Assembly: GCF_029167645.1 (NCBI RefSeq)
Contig: NZ_CP119147.1
Location: forward strand, 992,001 to 1,056,000
Reading direction: 5' to 3'
Length of the DNA stretch: 64,000 bases
Origin: Streptomyces sp. AM 2-1-1
GTDB lineage: Bacteria > Actinomycetota > Actinomycetes > Streptomycetales > Streptomycetaceae
Shown here: one piece after another, positions 24,485 to 36,278 of the stretch
How positions within the stretch are numbered: position 1 is the stretch's first letter
Layout: each line of letters opens with the position of its first letter
Program-made: the position numbers and the translations under genes
Notes under the pieces: model-generated
Told to the model about the DNA's origin: nothing
Seen by the model: the letters and a program-made list of their open reading frames with translations, nothing else
The model's database searches: none

Positions 24485-25302
24485 CCACCTCGCGTACCTC
24501 GCAGGCCGAGAGCAACCTCTCCTGGGCCGCCGACCCGTACGCCAACGCCCTCCGCCACGGCCGCGGCCCGCTCTTCCTCCGCCGGACCGACGGCCTGCTG
24601 ATGCCGCTGGACGTGGAGCGCTGGTGTCTGGGCGCCGACGACGCCGACCTGTCGGCCCTGCGCCGCTGTGAGGGTCCGGTGCTCGACGTGGGCTGCGGGC
24701 CGGGCCGGCTGGTGGCGGCGCTCAGCCGGCGCGGGCACCGGGCGCTCGGCATCGACGTGAGCGAGGCCGCCGTGGCCCGCACCCGCGGCCTCGGCGGCTG
24801 GGCGCTGCGGCGCAGCGTGTTCGACCCGCTTCCGGGCGCGGGCCGGTGGGGCACGGTGCTGCTCGCGGACGGCAACATCGGCATCGGCGGGGACCCGTCC
24901 GCCCTGTTGGAACGCGTCGGGGTGCTGCTCGCCCCGGGCGGTCTCCTCCTCGTCGAGACGCACGCGCTCGACCTGGACGAGCGGTTCGAGGTCCATCTCC
25001 ACGACGGCAGCGCCGACGCCCCGGCCCCCGGCCGCGGTGGCTCCGGGGCGCTGCCGGCACCATTCCCGTGGGCCCGGCTGGGCACTCCGGCGCTCCTGCG
25101 GTACGCCCGTCCGCAGGGATGGGAGCCGGTCGATCAGTGGGAGTCCGGCGGACGGCCCTTCGTGGCGTTGCGCCGGCGGGGCGCCGTCCGGCCGGCGCGC
25201 CGCAGCGCGGAGAGGACGAGCCAGAGCGCCGAGGCGGCGAAGAGCGCTCCGGTGACGAGGAGCCAGTTGCCGAGGAAGACGTCGGGGGAAAGCCCGGTGT
25301 AG
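24481..25302 (+). CDS. SAM-dependent methyltransferase
   Basis: 273 residues. SAM-binding motif I is VLDVGCGPGRLVAAL (about residue 66), followed by LGIDVSEAAV, VLLADGNIGIGGD and LLAPGGLLLVETH, a class I Rossmann methyltransferase. The recognisable domain ends near PFVALRRRG. The last ~40 residues are low-complexity and lie antisense to the end of the convergent membrane-protein gene (169-bp overlap). Acceptor unknown; the coupled genes suggest a sugar or lipid-linked substrate. Confidence 0.82.
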   Translation: MTTSRTSQAESNLSWAADPYANALRHGRGPLFLRRTDGLLMPLDVERWCLGADDADLSALRRCEGPVLDVGCGPGRLVAALSRRGHRALGIDVSEAAVARTRGLGGWALRRSVFDPLPGAGRWGTVLLADGNIGIGGDPSALLERVGVLLAPGGLLLVETHALDLDERFEVHLHDGSADAPAPGRGGSGALPAPFPWARLGTPALLRYARPQGWEPVDQWESGGRPFVALRRRGAVRPARRSAERTSQSAEAAKSAPVTRSQLPRKTSGESPV

Positions 25303-25679
25303 GGCTCGTACCGCTCGGAGAGCCGCGCGATCAGCGGGAACTGGACCAGCAGGAGCAGCAGGGAGAGGAACGCCGGTACCCGTACGTGGTTGACGACGTC
25401 CGACCGTGCTCCCAGCGCCCCGCGCAGGGCGCGGTCGGCCGTCGCGTGGACGGGCAGCAGGACGAGGTCGTGCACCACGGCGGCGCCGGCGAACCAGAGG
25501 GCGATCCGCGGGGTGTCGCCGTCCAGCAGCCGGATTCCGGCGTAGCCGGTGAGGGCGAAGCCGGCGACCATGAGCAGCAGGTGCAGCGGCCCTTCGCCGT
25601 ACCGGCGCCGGAAGGGGTGCGCGGCGCGCGAGCGTGCCTTGCCCCCTACCCGGCCGGTGTTCCGCTCCCCGCCCTTCAC
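25134..25679 (-). CDS. four-helix integral membrane protein
   Basis: About 181 residues from the GTG at 25679, which overlaps the stop of the upstream molybdopterin oxidoreductase gene. Four hydrophobic segments are visible: LHLLLMVAGFALTGYAGIRL, IALWFAGAAVVHDLVLLPVH, PAFLSLLLLLVQFPLIA and NWLLVTGALFAASALWLVL. No functional family recognised. Tight coupling suggests that it partners the membrane oxidoreductase, for example as an additional membrane subunit (inference). Confidence 0.7.
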   Translation of the reverse strand: MKGGERNTGRVGGKARSRAAHPFRRRYGEGPLHLLLMVAGFALTGYAGIRLLDGDTPRIALWFAGAAVVHDLVLLPVHATADRALRGALGARSDVVNHVRVPAFLSLLLLLVQFPLIARLSERYEPYTGLSPDVFLGNWLLVTGALFAASALWLVLSALRRAGRTAPRRRNATKGRPPDSH

Positions 25680-26926
25680 AGGTCTCCGAAGGTCAGGGAT
25701 CCGACCCATTTGGTGTTCATCACTCCGGGGGCGGCCGGCACGATGATCCGAGCCGGGTGGCCGTGGTCGGCCGACAGGGCGACGCCGTTGACCTCCAGGG
25801 CGAGCAGGGAGCGCCCGTCGCGGACCTGGTTGTCGCGCAGGGCCGCCGTACGGAACGATCCGGCACGTTGCACGGACTCCACGAGGACGCCCGGCGGCCG
25901 GTCGGGGAAGCCGGCGATCGCGGCGAGGTCGCGCAGTCGCACCCCCCGCCACCACTGGTCGGAGGTGGACCAGCCCTCCACACAGGCGATGGGCAGGGCG
26001 GCGCTGTGCAGTTCCATAGCGAGGAGTTGGGCCCTGGTGAAGCGGAAGGAGCCGGCCGGTCCGCGTACGGTCAGGCGCCAGGCCGGTCCGGTGTCGGCCG
26101 GGCGGATGTGCACGGAGGCCGCGGTCTTGTTGATCTGGAAGCCGGCCGGCCCGGAGCCGGGGTCCTGGACGCCGTGCGGGGTGAGGAGGGCGGTGGGACG
26201 CAGCGCGTCGGAGCTCCGGCCGGCCGAGGTGGCCAGCAGGACCAGCGATCCGGCGCCCACCATGGCGAACGCGCCGCGCCGGGAGAGGGTCGGCGGGGCG
26301 GGCGCGGGCGCGGCCAGGGTGTCCTCCTCCCCCGGCGGAACGCCGTCGCGCAGGACCCGTACGGCTTTCGGGAGCTTGAGGGCGGTGTGGGTGAGGAAGC
26401 CCGCCAGGAAGACCCAGGCTCCGTAGAAGTGCAGCCGGTAGAAGGAGCCGGGAAAGACGTACTCCAGCTGGATGTTGAGGAGTCCGGTGACGATCTGGAA
26501 CAGGGCGCCGCCGACCAGGAGCAGGAGGGAGAGCCGCTCCAGCGCGTGGCCGGCGGAGCGGACCGGCGGGAGTGCGAAGAGGCGGGGGATCACCGACCAG
26601 AGCTTGGCCAGCACCACCGGGACCAGGACGGTGCCGAGGGTGACGTGCACGCCCTGGGTGAGCCGGTAGAGCCAGTGCGGGTCGGTCGGCCAGGCGAACA
26701 GGTAGAAGCCGAGCAGCCCCTTGTCCGGCGTCTTGTCGTTGACGGCCGCGAGGCCGGGGTTGTACGCGGCGTAGGAGAGCAGCCCGGTGACCGCCACCAG
26801 GGTCAGCCCGACGAGGAGGACGACGCCGAGTACGGCGGTGAACCGCGCGCCCCGCAGGGGGCTGCGCCAGAAGTCGGGCCTCGTGGGCCCGGGGAGTGCG
26901 GCGAGGTGTCGCATGAGGTCACCCAT
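25676..26926 (-). CDS. membrane-anchored molybdopterin-dependent oxidoreductase (sulfite-oxidase fold)
   Basis: 416 residues. Four or five N-terminal membrane helices (FTAVLGVVLLVGLTLVAVTG; GVHVTLGTVLVPVVLAKL; LSLLLLVGGALFQIVTGLL; FYGAWVFLAGFLTHTAL) with histidines resembling a cytochrome-b-type anchor. A second signal-like stretch (RRGAFAMVGAGSLVLLATSA) precedes the Moco domain. Within it, IACVEGWSTSDQWWRGVRL has the molybdenum-ligand cysteine of the sulfite oxidase/YedY family, and SADHGHPARIIVP is also conserved. The domain probably faces outward; substrate unknown. Divergent from the next plus-strand gene. Confidence 0.85.
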   Translation of the reverse strand: MGDLMRHLAALPGPTRPDFWRSPLRGARFTAVLGVVLLVGLTLVAVTGLLSYAAYNPGLAAVNDKTPDKGLLGFYLFAWPTDPHWLYRLTQGVHVTLGTVLVPVVLAKLWSVIPRLFALPPVRSAGHALERLSLLLLVGGALFQIVTGLLNIQLEYVFPGSFYRLHFYGAWVFLAGFLTHTALKLPKAVRVLRDGVPPGEEDTLAAPAPAPPTLSRRGAFAMVGAGSLVLLATSAGRSSDALRPTALLTPHGVQDPGSGPAGFQINKTAASVHIRPADTGPAWRLTVRGPAGSFRFTRAQLLAMELHSAALPIACVEGWSTSDQWWRGVRLRDLAAIAGFPDRPPGVLVESVQRAGSFRTAALRDNQVRDGRSLLALEVNGVALSADHGHPARIIVPAAPGVMNTKWVGSLTFGDL

Positions 26927-27081
26927 GGTGCCGACGGTAGGGCGAGGGTCCCCTTCCGTACGGGGACGCGCTCCCGGCGGGAGGGAAGGGTCACTCCGTC
27001 GAGTGGGCCGGGCGCCCCGGGAGGGCCTGCGGCGGCCCGGTCGGAGGGGGGAAACGGCCGGCGGAGGCTTAGCGTGCGGGG

Positions 27082-28491
27082 GTGAGGACCGAGGAGCGCG
27101 CCGGACGCGCCGGAGGAACAGGAGCCACCTCCCGCCCCCGTAGGGCGGACCGGGCGGGACGCCGGGACCTGAGGGCAGCGGCGCTGGGCGCGTCGCTGGT
27201 GGCGGTGGCCGCGCTCGTCGGCTGGGCGGTGAACGGCGACGGCTCCCTGTACGCGGGGTGGCCGCCCCTGATCGCCGCGTGGGACCCGCATGTCGGCCCC
27301 GGCACCCCGGCGGCGCTCGCGCTGGCCGTGCTCGCCGTCGCCTTCGGCGCCCGGGTCGCCGCCCGGACGCGCTGGCGCGGTCTGCTGGTCCTCTCCTGGA
27401 CGGCGTCGGCGGCGTGGATCTTCTCGCTCGCGATGATCGACGGCTGGCGCGGCGGCTTCGCGCTCAAGCTGACGAGCCGCCACGAGTACCTGGCGGGGAT
27501 CGCCGGGTTCCACGACATCGGCGCCGCCCTGCGCACCTTCGAGGACCACATCGTGATGGGCCGGCCCGGCAACTGGCCGACCCATGTGGCCGGCCATCCG
27601 CCGGGTGCCACGCTGCCGTTCGTCCTCCTGGACCGGATCGGCCTCGGCGGGGCCGTGTGGGCGGCGGTGTGCTGCGTCGTCCTGGCGGCCACCGCCGCGG
27701 CCGCCGCCCTGGTCGCGCTGCGGGCGCTCACCGGGGAGCCGGTTGCGCGGAAGGCGGCGCCGTTCCTGGTCCTCGCGCCGGGGGCGGTCTGGGCGGGGGT
27801 CTCGGCCGATGCCGCGTTCGCGGCCGTCGCCGGCTGGTCGATGGCGCTCCTCGCGCTGTCGGCGACCCGGGCGACCCGCTTCCCGGCGGTGGCGGCGGGC
27901 GGCTCCGGCCTGTTGTTCGGACTGGTCTGCTACCTGAGTTACGGGCTCCCGCTGACCGCCCTCCTGCTGGCGACTGTCCTCGTACTCGCCCGCACCGTCC
28001 GCCCGTTGCCCCCGTTCGCCGCCGGATCGCTGGTGGTGCCCGCCCTGTTCACACTGGCCGGGTTCCACTGGTGGGAGGCGTATCCCCTGCTGGTCGAGCG
28101 CTACCACCAGGGCGTGGGCGGCAAGCGGCCCTACGCGTACTGGGTGTGGGCCAATCTCGCCGCCGTCACCGTCTCGGCCGGAGTCGCCACCGTGGCCGGG
28201 CTGCGCAGGTCGGCGGTGGCCGCGCCCCGTGCCGTACGGGCGCTCAGGGCCGGTGGCCCGCTCACCGGGACGCAGCGGCTCGCCGTGCTCACCCTGGCGG
28301 CGGCCCTGGCCGTCCTCGCGGCCGACCTGTCGGGGATGAGCAAGGCCGAGACGGAGCGCATCTGGCTGCCGTTCGTCCTCTGGCTGCTGCCCGCGGCAGC
28401 CGCGCTCCCCGGCCGTCACCGGCGCGGCTGGCTCGGCGCCCAGGTGGTGCTGGCGCTGCTGGTCAACCACCTGCTGCGGACGAGTTGGTGA
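27082..28491 (+). CDS. polytopic membrane protein, glycosyltransferase GT-C-like
   Basis: 469 residues from GTG 27082. At least ten hydrophobic helices (e.g. AALGASLVAVAALVGWAV; LALAVLAVAFGARV; VWAAVCCVVLAATAAAAAL; FGLVCYLSYGLPLTALLLATVLVLA). The first extracytoplasmic loop carries HDIGAALRTFEDHIV and the motif WPTHVAGHPPGATLPFVLLDR. The topology and acidic loop resemble GT-C/ArnT-type transferases that use polyprenyl-linked sugars, but no family signature is certain. Context with GT2, epimerase and methyltransferase supports an envelope-glycan role. Confidence 0.68.
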   Translation: MRTEERAGRAGGTGATSRPRRADRAGRRDLRAAALGASLVAVAALVGWAVNGDGSLYAGWPPLIAAWDPHVGPGTPAALALAVLAVAFGARVAARTRWRGLLVLSWTASAAWIFSLAMIDGWRGGFALKLTSRHEYLAGIAGFHDIGAALRTFEDHIVMGRPGNWPTHVAGHPPGATLPFVLLDRIGLGGAVWAAVCCVVLAATAAAAALVALRALTGEPVARKAAPFLVLAPGAVWAGVSADAAFAAVAGWSMALLALSATRATRFPAVAAGGSGLLFGLVCYLSYGLPLTALLLATVLVLARTVRPLPPFAAGSLVVPALFTLAGFHWWEAYPLLVERYHQGVGGKRPYAYWVWANLAAVTVSAGVATVAGLRRSAVAAPRAVRALRAGGPLTGTQRLAVLTLAAALAVLAADLSGMSKAETERIWLPFVLWLLPAAAALPGRHRRGWLGAQVVLALLVNHLLRTSW

Positions 28492-28537
28492 CGGTGGCGT
28501 CCGAAGTCCGGTGCCGGGACCGGAGCAGGGAGCGCCC

Positions 28538-29566
28538 TCACTCCGCGGGCTTCCACCCCAGGGCGGGTCCGAGGCAGCCGGCGATGTCGTGGAGGATCTG
28601 CTCGTAGTCCTCGTGCGCGAAGCTGAACGGCAGGGCGAAGGCGACCTCGTCGACCTCCCGGAAAGCGGCGTGGGCGTGGAGCTGTTCGGCGAGCTGCTCC
28701 GAGGTGCCCACCAGGTCCGGGGCGAACATCATCCGCGCGGGTCCCTGCGGGGCTCTCGTGCGGGGCGTCCGGCTGCGGGCGTACTCCTCGTACCGGGCGC
28801 GCTGGGCGGGGGTCGCGGAGTCGGTGGGGATGACCACGAGCCCCTGGGAGACGCGGGCCGCGTCGCCGTCGGGGTGGTGGGCGCGGAAGGTGCGGATGTG
28901 CGCGAGCTGGATCGCGGCGAAGTCCGCGGCGGCGTCCGCGTCCTCCGCCTTCACCACACTGCTGGTCAGCAGGTTCATGCCGTTCTCGCCGGCCCACCGG
29001 GCGGAGCGCAGGCTTGCGGCGCCGTACCACATACGGCCGGCGAGGCCCTGGGCGTGCGGCTCGACGCGGTCGGAGTACACCTCGATCCCCTCCGTGCCGC
29101 TGAACGCGGTGACCCGCTCTCCGCGTACGAGGTCCAGCAGCCGGCGCACCCGGTCGTGGCCGAAGTCCTCGTCGGCGGCCGTGTCCGGGTACAGCGCGTC
29201 CTTGACCCGGTCGAAGTGGATCGGCGGTCCCACGCTGACACCCGGCTCCAGGCGCCCGCCGGAGAGGACGTCCACGGTCGCCAGGTCCTCGGCGAGGCGC
29301 AGCGGGTTCTCCCAGCCGAGCGGGATGACGGCGGTACCGAGGTGGATGCGGCGGGTGCGCTGGGTGGCCGCCGCCAGGACGGCGATCGGTGAGGAGATGC
29401 CGTACTGGAGGTGACGATGCCTCACCCAGGCGCTGTCGAAGCCGAGTTGCTCGCCCAGCTCGATGATGCGCAGCGTCGACTCGTGGCCGGGGCGCGGGTC
29501 GGCGCCGTCGAAGAGGCCGATGGTGAGGAAACCCAGTCCGCGCAGCGGCTTCGAGGTGGGCGGCAC
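28538..29566 (-). CDS. LLM class flavin-dependent oxidoreductase (FMN type)
   Basis: 342 residues. Luciferase-like TIM-barrel features: LGFLTIGLFDG, IIELGEQLGFDSAWVRHRH, GTAVIPLGWENPLRLAEDLATVDVLSGGRL and a C-terminal DLVGTSEQLAEQL-HAH. Such proteins use FMNH2 or F420H2; the motif set favours the FMN-dependent monooxygenase group. Substrate unknown. Monocistronic. Confidence 0.82.
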   Translation of the reverse strand: MPPTSKPLRGLGFLTIGLFDGADPRPGHESTLRIIELGEQLGFDSAWVRHRHLQYGISSPIAVLAAATQRTRRIHLGTAVIPLGWENPLRLAEDLATVDVLSGGRLEPGVSVGPPIHFDRVKDALYPDTAADEDFGHDRVRRLLDLVRGERVTAFSGTEGIEVYSDRVEPHAQGLAGRMWYGAASLRSARWAGENGMNLLTSSVVKAEDADAAADFAAIQLAHIRTFRAHHPDGDAARVSQGLVVIPTDSATPAQRARYEEYARSRTPRTRAPQGPARMMFAPDLVGTSEQLAEQLHAHAAFREVDEVAFALPFSFAHEDYEQILHDIAGCLGPALGWKPAE

Positions 29567-29664
29567 GGGTTCCTCCGGCGTTCGCGGCGGCCGCGCCGGA
29601 CGGCGGAGCCGTGTTCATTCTGGCAGGCGGGGCCGTGCGAAAGGTGGCGGCAGTGTTGCGGGAA

Positions 29665-29707
29665 CGCCTCCGCCCCGGCCGGATGTTCCCTGGCCGGGGC
29701 GGAGGCG
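29665..29707 (-). terminator. terminator hairpin of the isocitrate dehydrogenase gene
   Basis: 16-bp perfect GC-rich arms (29665-29680 and 29692-29707) with an 11-base loop, 57 bases beyond the stop of the isocitrate dehydrogenase gene. Confidence 0.88.
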
Positions 29708-29763
29708 TCGGTGCGGTGGGCGGTGCGCGCACTCGGGTGCGCGTACTCACCCGGGCGGCCGGA

Positions 29764-32172
<2,409 letters not shown>

Positions 32173-33174
32173 TCAGCCGGCGAGGGCGGGGACGACCGTC
32201 GATCCGTAGGCGTCGATGGTGGCCTCGCGGGCGTCGTGCATGGCGTAGACGGCGAACTGGTCGACGCCGAGGTCGCGCAGGATCCGGAGCTTGTCGATGT
32301 GTGCTTCGGCGGGGCCGAGCAGGCAGAACCGGTCGACGATCTCGTCCGGTACGAAGGCGGTGTCCGGGTTGTCGCTGCGGCCGTGGTGGCTGTAGTCGTA
32401 GCCGGACCGGCCGGCGATGTACGCGGTGAGGGCCTCGGGCACCAGGCCGGAGTGCTCGCCGTACCGGGAGACCAGGTCGGCGACGTGGTTGCCGACCATG
32501 CCGCCGAACCAGCGGCACTGCTCGCGCGCGTGGTCGAGGTCGTCGCCGACGTAGGCCGGGGCGGCGACGCAGATGGTGAGGGAATCCGGGTCCCGGCCCG
32601 CGTCCTCGGCCGCGGTCCGCACCGCCTTGATCATGTACTCGGTGAGGAACGGGTCCGCGAGCTGGAGGATGAATCCGTCGGCCTTCTGCCCGGCCAGTGC
32701 CAGCGCCTTGGGCCCGTAGGCGGCCATCCAGACCGGCAGCCTGCCGTCCTTCACCCAGGGGATGCGGACCGGCTGCCCGTCGAGGGACGCCTCGCGCCCC
32801 TCGGCGAGGTCACGGATGGTGTCGATGGCCTCGCCGAGCCGGGCGAGGGTGTGGGGCCTGCGGCCCGCGACCCGCATCGCGGAGTCGCCCCGGCCGATGC
32901 CGCAGACGGTCCGGTTGCCGTACATGTCGTTCAGGGTGGCGAAGGTGGACGCGGTCACCTCCCAGGTGCGGGTGCCGGGGTTGGTGACCATCGGGCCGAC
33001 GATGAGGCGTTCGGTGTGTTCGAGGATGCGGCTGTAGATGACGAAGGGCTCCTGCCAGAGCACCGCCGAGTCGAAGGTCCAGCCGTAGCGGAATCCGTTG
33101 CGTTCGGCGCGGCGCATCAGGCCGACGACGGACGAGGCGGGCGGGTCGGTCTGGAGGACGAGTCCGAAGTCCAT
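32173..33174 (-). CDS. LLM class F420-dependent oxidoreductase (TIGR03842-like)
   Basis: 333 residues from the ATG at 33174 (AGGAGCAGCGAC upstream). N-terminal MDFGLVLQTDPPASSVVGLMRRAERNGF, then GPMVTNPGTRTWEVTASTFATLN, CGIGRGDSAMRV, PVWMAAYGPKALALAGQKADGFI and a C-terminal LRDLGVDQFAVYAMHDARE match the F420-dependent luciferase-like group that often accompanies dihydropyrimidinase, beta-alanine-type aminotransferase and nitrilase genes. Those partners lie here at 41.7-45.4 kb, so the set is split in this genome. Confidence 0.83.
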   Translation of the reverse strand: MDFGLVLQTDPPASSVVGLMRRAERNGFRYGWTFDSAVLWQEPFVIYSRILEHTERLIVGPMVTNPGTRTWEVTASTFATLNDMYGNRTVCGIGRGDSAMRVAGRRPHTLARLGEAIDTIRDLAEGREASLDGQPVRIPWVKDGRLPVWMAAYGPKALALAGQKADGFILQLADPFLTEYMIKAVRTAAEDAGRDPDSLTICVAAPAYVGDDLDHAREQCRWFGGMVGNHVADLVSRYGEHSGLVPEALTAYIAGRSGYDYSHHGRSDNPDTAFVPDEIVDRFCLLGPAEAHIDKLRILRDLGVDQFAVYAMHDAREATIDAYGSTVVPALAG

Positions 33175-33514
33175 GTCGCTGCTCCTGGTCCAGTGCGCGA
33201 AGGGGGCGCGCGGGGCGGACCGCCACGGCCGCCCCGGCCGGTGTACTTCCGTCCGTGGACGGCGGGTTCGCCCGGCGGGGAGCGAGGTCGGGTACGGCCT
33301 CCGGCGCCGTGGGCGCACCACCCGCGGATGACGTTGTCCGGCGGAATACTTCCCTATCGGACCATGTCGAACCCTGTACGGCGACGCCTCGGACGCGCGT
33401 CGCGGAGCGATGACTCCCGCCCGCTTCCGTCACCTCGGGAAGAAGGCTTTCGGGGGCTCGGGGCCCCGGTGCGCGAGAAGGACGGGGTGCGGCCGGGACC
33501 GCACCCCCGCGTAC
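33175..33514. other. intergenic region, 340 bp
   Basis: Upstream region of the F420 oxidoreductase and downstream region of the secreted protein. Apart from the terminator at 33484-33507 I see no feature. Confidence 0.4.
33484..33507 (-). terminator. terminator hairpin of the secreted protein gene
   Basis: 9-bp perfect arms GGGGTGCGG / CCGCACCCC (33484-33492 and 33499-33507), 6-base loop, immediately beyond the stop codon at 33515. Confidence 0.8.
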
Positions 33515-34822
33515 TCAGCAGTTCGGGACGCCCGGCAGCCAGCCGGCGGCATTGTCGATGAAGATGTTGGAGACGTATCCGCCGTAGTCCGGCAGGTAGG
33601 ACCAGGCGTCGTTGCTGTACCCGTTCGACTGGACGAGCTGCCCGCGGACCTGGCACTGCACCCGTACCGTCGTGGGGCCGGCCAGCTGGGCGACCCGGGT
33701 GGAGGCACTGGTGGCCTGCTGGCGGATGTTGACGTCGGTGCCCCAGGTCGGGAAGGACGTGGTCGCGGCGCCGGCGGCGGTCCACAGGTACTCGACGGTG
33801 ACGTAGCCGTTGTCGTTCAGGCCGACGTTGTGGAAGGTGCCGTCGGCGAGGTCGATGCCGGCCGGGTTGAGCACCCTGCGGCCGGAGCCGTCCAGGCCGC
33901 CGTTGTACCCCTCCAGGTACGCGGCCTGCGCCTCGGGTCTGCCCCGCGGCAGGTCCTTGAAGCTCTCCCGGGTGGAGGACGGGTTCCAGTAGTCGTCACG
34001 GGTGTTCCACGGGCCGACGTCCCACACCGGGGCCGTCTCGCAGCGGGCGGGACCGCAGACCCGCACCGAGTACTGGCCACTGCCCTTCGGGGAGAGCCCG
34101 CGCCGGGACGGCAGCGCCACGAAGTGGTCGTCGGCGACGATGACGTGTCCGTTGGCGGTGGTGCCTCCTACCAGACCCTCGCGGGTGGCGTAGACGGTGG
34201 CGGTCAGGGAGGCCGCCGCCGCGACGGACGGGCCCGCGTCGTCGACGTCGAGTTCGGCGCTCAGGGACAGGGCGCGGATGCCCGGTACGGCACCGTCGGC
34301 GGCGGCGACCAGGACGATCCGGGCCTGCACCCGGGTGACGGCCCGGGGCAGCACCGCGGGGTCGTCCGCGCTCGCCTCCCGCCATTCGGTCCACCGGCCC
34401 AGTCCGTCCTGACCGCGCACGTCGACCACCACCTGCGATCCGGCCGGAAGGGTGACGTCGACGTCCGGGGTGATCCGGTCGACGGCACGGTCGAGCCGGT
34501 GCACCGGGAGGAGGACCGTGCCCTGTCCCCGCGGGGAGCGCGCGGAGGCGGGCCGTACGTGAGGGTCGCGCAGGCGCAACGCGCCGTCGGCGCGGCTGAC
34601 GTTGGTCTCGTCCCCGGAGGGCACGGAGAGGTCCGCCCGCCAGCTGACGCTCCCGAGCGGGCCGTCCGCGGGGGCGGCGTCACGGGCCGCCGCCGGACCG
34701 GCGGTGAGCGAGAGCGCGACGAGGGCCAGCAGCGAGAGCGCGGCGGCAGGTCCGCGCCGGACGAGGCGCGCGGCGGGGCGCACGGCTCCGGGGAGGGCGG
34801 TGGGTCTGGGGTCTCGGCGCAT
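33515..34822 (-). CDS. secreted protein with SH3-like C-terminal domain
   Basis: 435 residues from the ATG at 34822. A signal peptide (RRGPAAALSLLALVALSLTAGPAAA) is followed by a beta-rich region (VLLPVHRLDRAVDRITPDVDVTLPAGSQVVVDVRGQDG). The middle block GHVIVADDHFVALPS, CGPARCETAPVWDVGPWNTRDDYWNP suggests a double-psi beta-barrel. The C-terminal part (TDVNIRQQATSASTRVAQLAGPTTVRVQCQV) is a bacterial SH3 domain. Probably binds or modifies the cell wall outside the cell; catalytic activity cannot be shown. Own terminator downstream. Confidence 0.72.
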   Translation of the reverse strand: MRRDPRPTALPGAVRPAARLVRRGPAAALSLLALVALSLTAGPAAARDAAPADGPLGSVSWRADLSVPSGDETNVSRADGALRLRDPHVRPASARSPRGQGTVLLPVHRLDRAVDRITPDVDVTLPAGSQVVVDVRGQDGLGRWTEWREASADDPAVLPRAVTRVQARIVLVAAADGAVPGIRALSLSAELDVDDAGPSVAAAASLTATVYATREGLVGGTTANGHVIVADDHFVALPSRRGLSPKGSGQYSVRVCGPARCETAPVWDVGPWNTRDDYWNPSSTRESFKDLPRGRPEAQAAYLEGYNGGLDGSGRRVLNPAGIDLADGTFHNVGLNDNGYVTVEYLWTAAGAATTSFPTWGTDVNIRQQATSASTRVAQLAGPTTVRVQCQVRGQLVQSNGYSNDAWSYLPDYGGYVSNIFIDNAAGWLPGVPNC

Positions 34823-35279
34823 GGATGCGCCTCCTTCGCGGTGGGGGCGGGGAAGGAACTCGCGGGCCGCGGGGCGCGCCCGTGAGGGTGTGGGCGGAGA
34901 CGTCATGGGGGCGTGGTGGGGAACGGAGGGGGGCATCGTCGTTCGGGTCGCCGACCGGGGCCCGCGGTGTCCCCGGCGACGGGGTCGGGCGCACCGGGTC
35001 CGCAGCCCTGGTGACGACGTGACACGTGAAGGCCACGGTGGTGCGGGCAGGGACGCCGCGCAAGCCATTCGTTCCTGGTCGAAGGAGGTCGCGGCACGCT
35101 TGCCAGCGGCCCGGCGCCCCGCTACCTTCCGCGCCCTCCCCGCATCCGCACCCTCGACGCCGCCGGGCGGAGAGGTGACGACATCCGCTCCTCCTGACAT
35201 GCATGCGTCACATCCGCACTGCGCGTAGAGTTCCGCCGGGCGAGCGCCGCCGAACGCCCGTGACCGCCGGGGGTGCGCC
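34823..35279. other. divergent intergenic region, 457 bp
   Basis: Space between the secreted protein (minus) and the ArsR-like regulator (plus). No convincing gene; a short AT-richer stretch (CATGCATGCGTCACATCC, 35199-35216) may be part of a promoter. Confidence 0.4.
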
Positions 35280-36278
35280 GTGCTACGGGTGGAGTTCACG
35301 CACCAGGAGCTGGCCCGTCTGCGTCTCGCCCCCGACGTGGACCCGCTCTGGGAAACCGCGCTGAGCCTGCATCTGCTGCAGCGCCGTCAGGCGCCGCTCG
35401 CCTTCGGGACCTGGCGGCGCGAAGCGATCGCGGCCCTGCGGCGGACCGGCCTCGTCGCCGCGACGCGCGCCCTGATGCGACTGTGCCCGGACCGCTCGTA
35501 CTTCCCGGACTTTCTGACACCCGGTCGCGGGGACAGCGATCTCGACACCGCGCTCGAACGGGTGCTCTCCACGCCCCGGAACCGGCTGCGCGCCGAACTC
35601 GCCCGGCTCTACGCCCCCACCGGCCGCCCCGTCCCCGCAACCCTGCGCCCTCTGGCCGACGGCTGCCCCCGGGCGCTGGGCCGCCTCGGATCCGCCCTGC
35701 GCGCCTACCACCGGGTGGCCGTCGAGCCCTACCTCGGCGCGATGCGCGCGCAGGCCGCGGCCGACCGGACCGCCCGGGCCGAAGCCGTCCTCACCCACGG
35801 CGCGGAGGGCCTCCTCATCGTTCACGGCGAGCTGCCCGGGTGGCGCTACCGGGAGCGCGAGCTGCGCGCCCCGTACCCGATCGAGCGCGGACTGGCCCTG
35901 CGGGGGCGGACCTTGACCCTCGTACCGGCGTTCTTCTGCGTCCGCTCCCCGATCGCTCTCGCGGACGAGGAGCTGCCTCCGGTCCTCGTCCACCCGCTTT
36001 CGCCCGCACCCGGCTGGCTCGAACGCCGGCACCTCGGCGGTGACGCTCCGGCGGCGCAGCTCATCGGCGCCTCCCGCGCCGAGCTGCTGCGGATACTCGA
36101 CCGCCCGATGACCACCATGGACCTCGCCGCGGCGCTCCGGCTCGCCCCGTCGACCGCCAGCAGGCACGCCACCGTGCTGCGCGAGGCGGGGCTGCTGCTC
36201 TCCCAGCGCCAGGGGGTGCGGGTCCTCCACCACCGCACCCGGCTCGGCCGGGCCGTGCTGGAGGGCGCACTGCGATGA
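35280..36278 (+). CDS. ArsR-type winged-helix regulator with long N-terminal domain (DUF5937-like)
   Basis: 332 residues from GTG 35280 (GTG 35289 is an alternative). The C-terminal ~70 residues form a winged helix: [55 protein letters not shown], with recognition helix [10 protein letters not shown]. The long N-terminal part ([31 protein letters not shown]) matches a Streptomyces class of ArsR regulators with a DUF5937-like domain; no metal ligands seen. Target unknown; it may control the divergent secreted protein. Confidence 0.78.
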   Translation: MLRVEFTHQELARLRLAPDVDPLWETALSLHLLQRRQAPLAFGTWRREAIAALRRTGLVAATRALMRLCPDRSYFPDFLTPGRGDSDLDTALERVLSTPRNRLRAELARLYAPTGRPVPATLRPLADGCPRALGRLGSALRAYHRVAVEPYLGAMRAQAAADRTARAEAVLTHGAEGLLIVHGELPGWRYRERELRAPYPIERGLALRGRTLTLVPAFFCVRSPIALADEELPPVLVHPLSPAPGWLERRHLGGDAPAAQLIGASRAELLRILDRPMTTMDLAAALRLAPSTASRHATVLREAGLLLSQRQGVRVLHHRTRLGRAVLEGALR

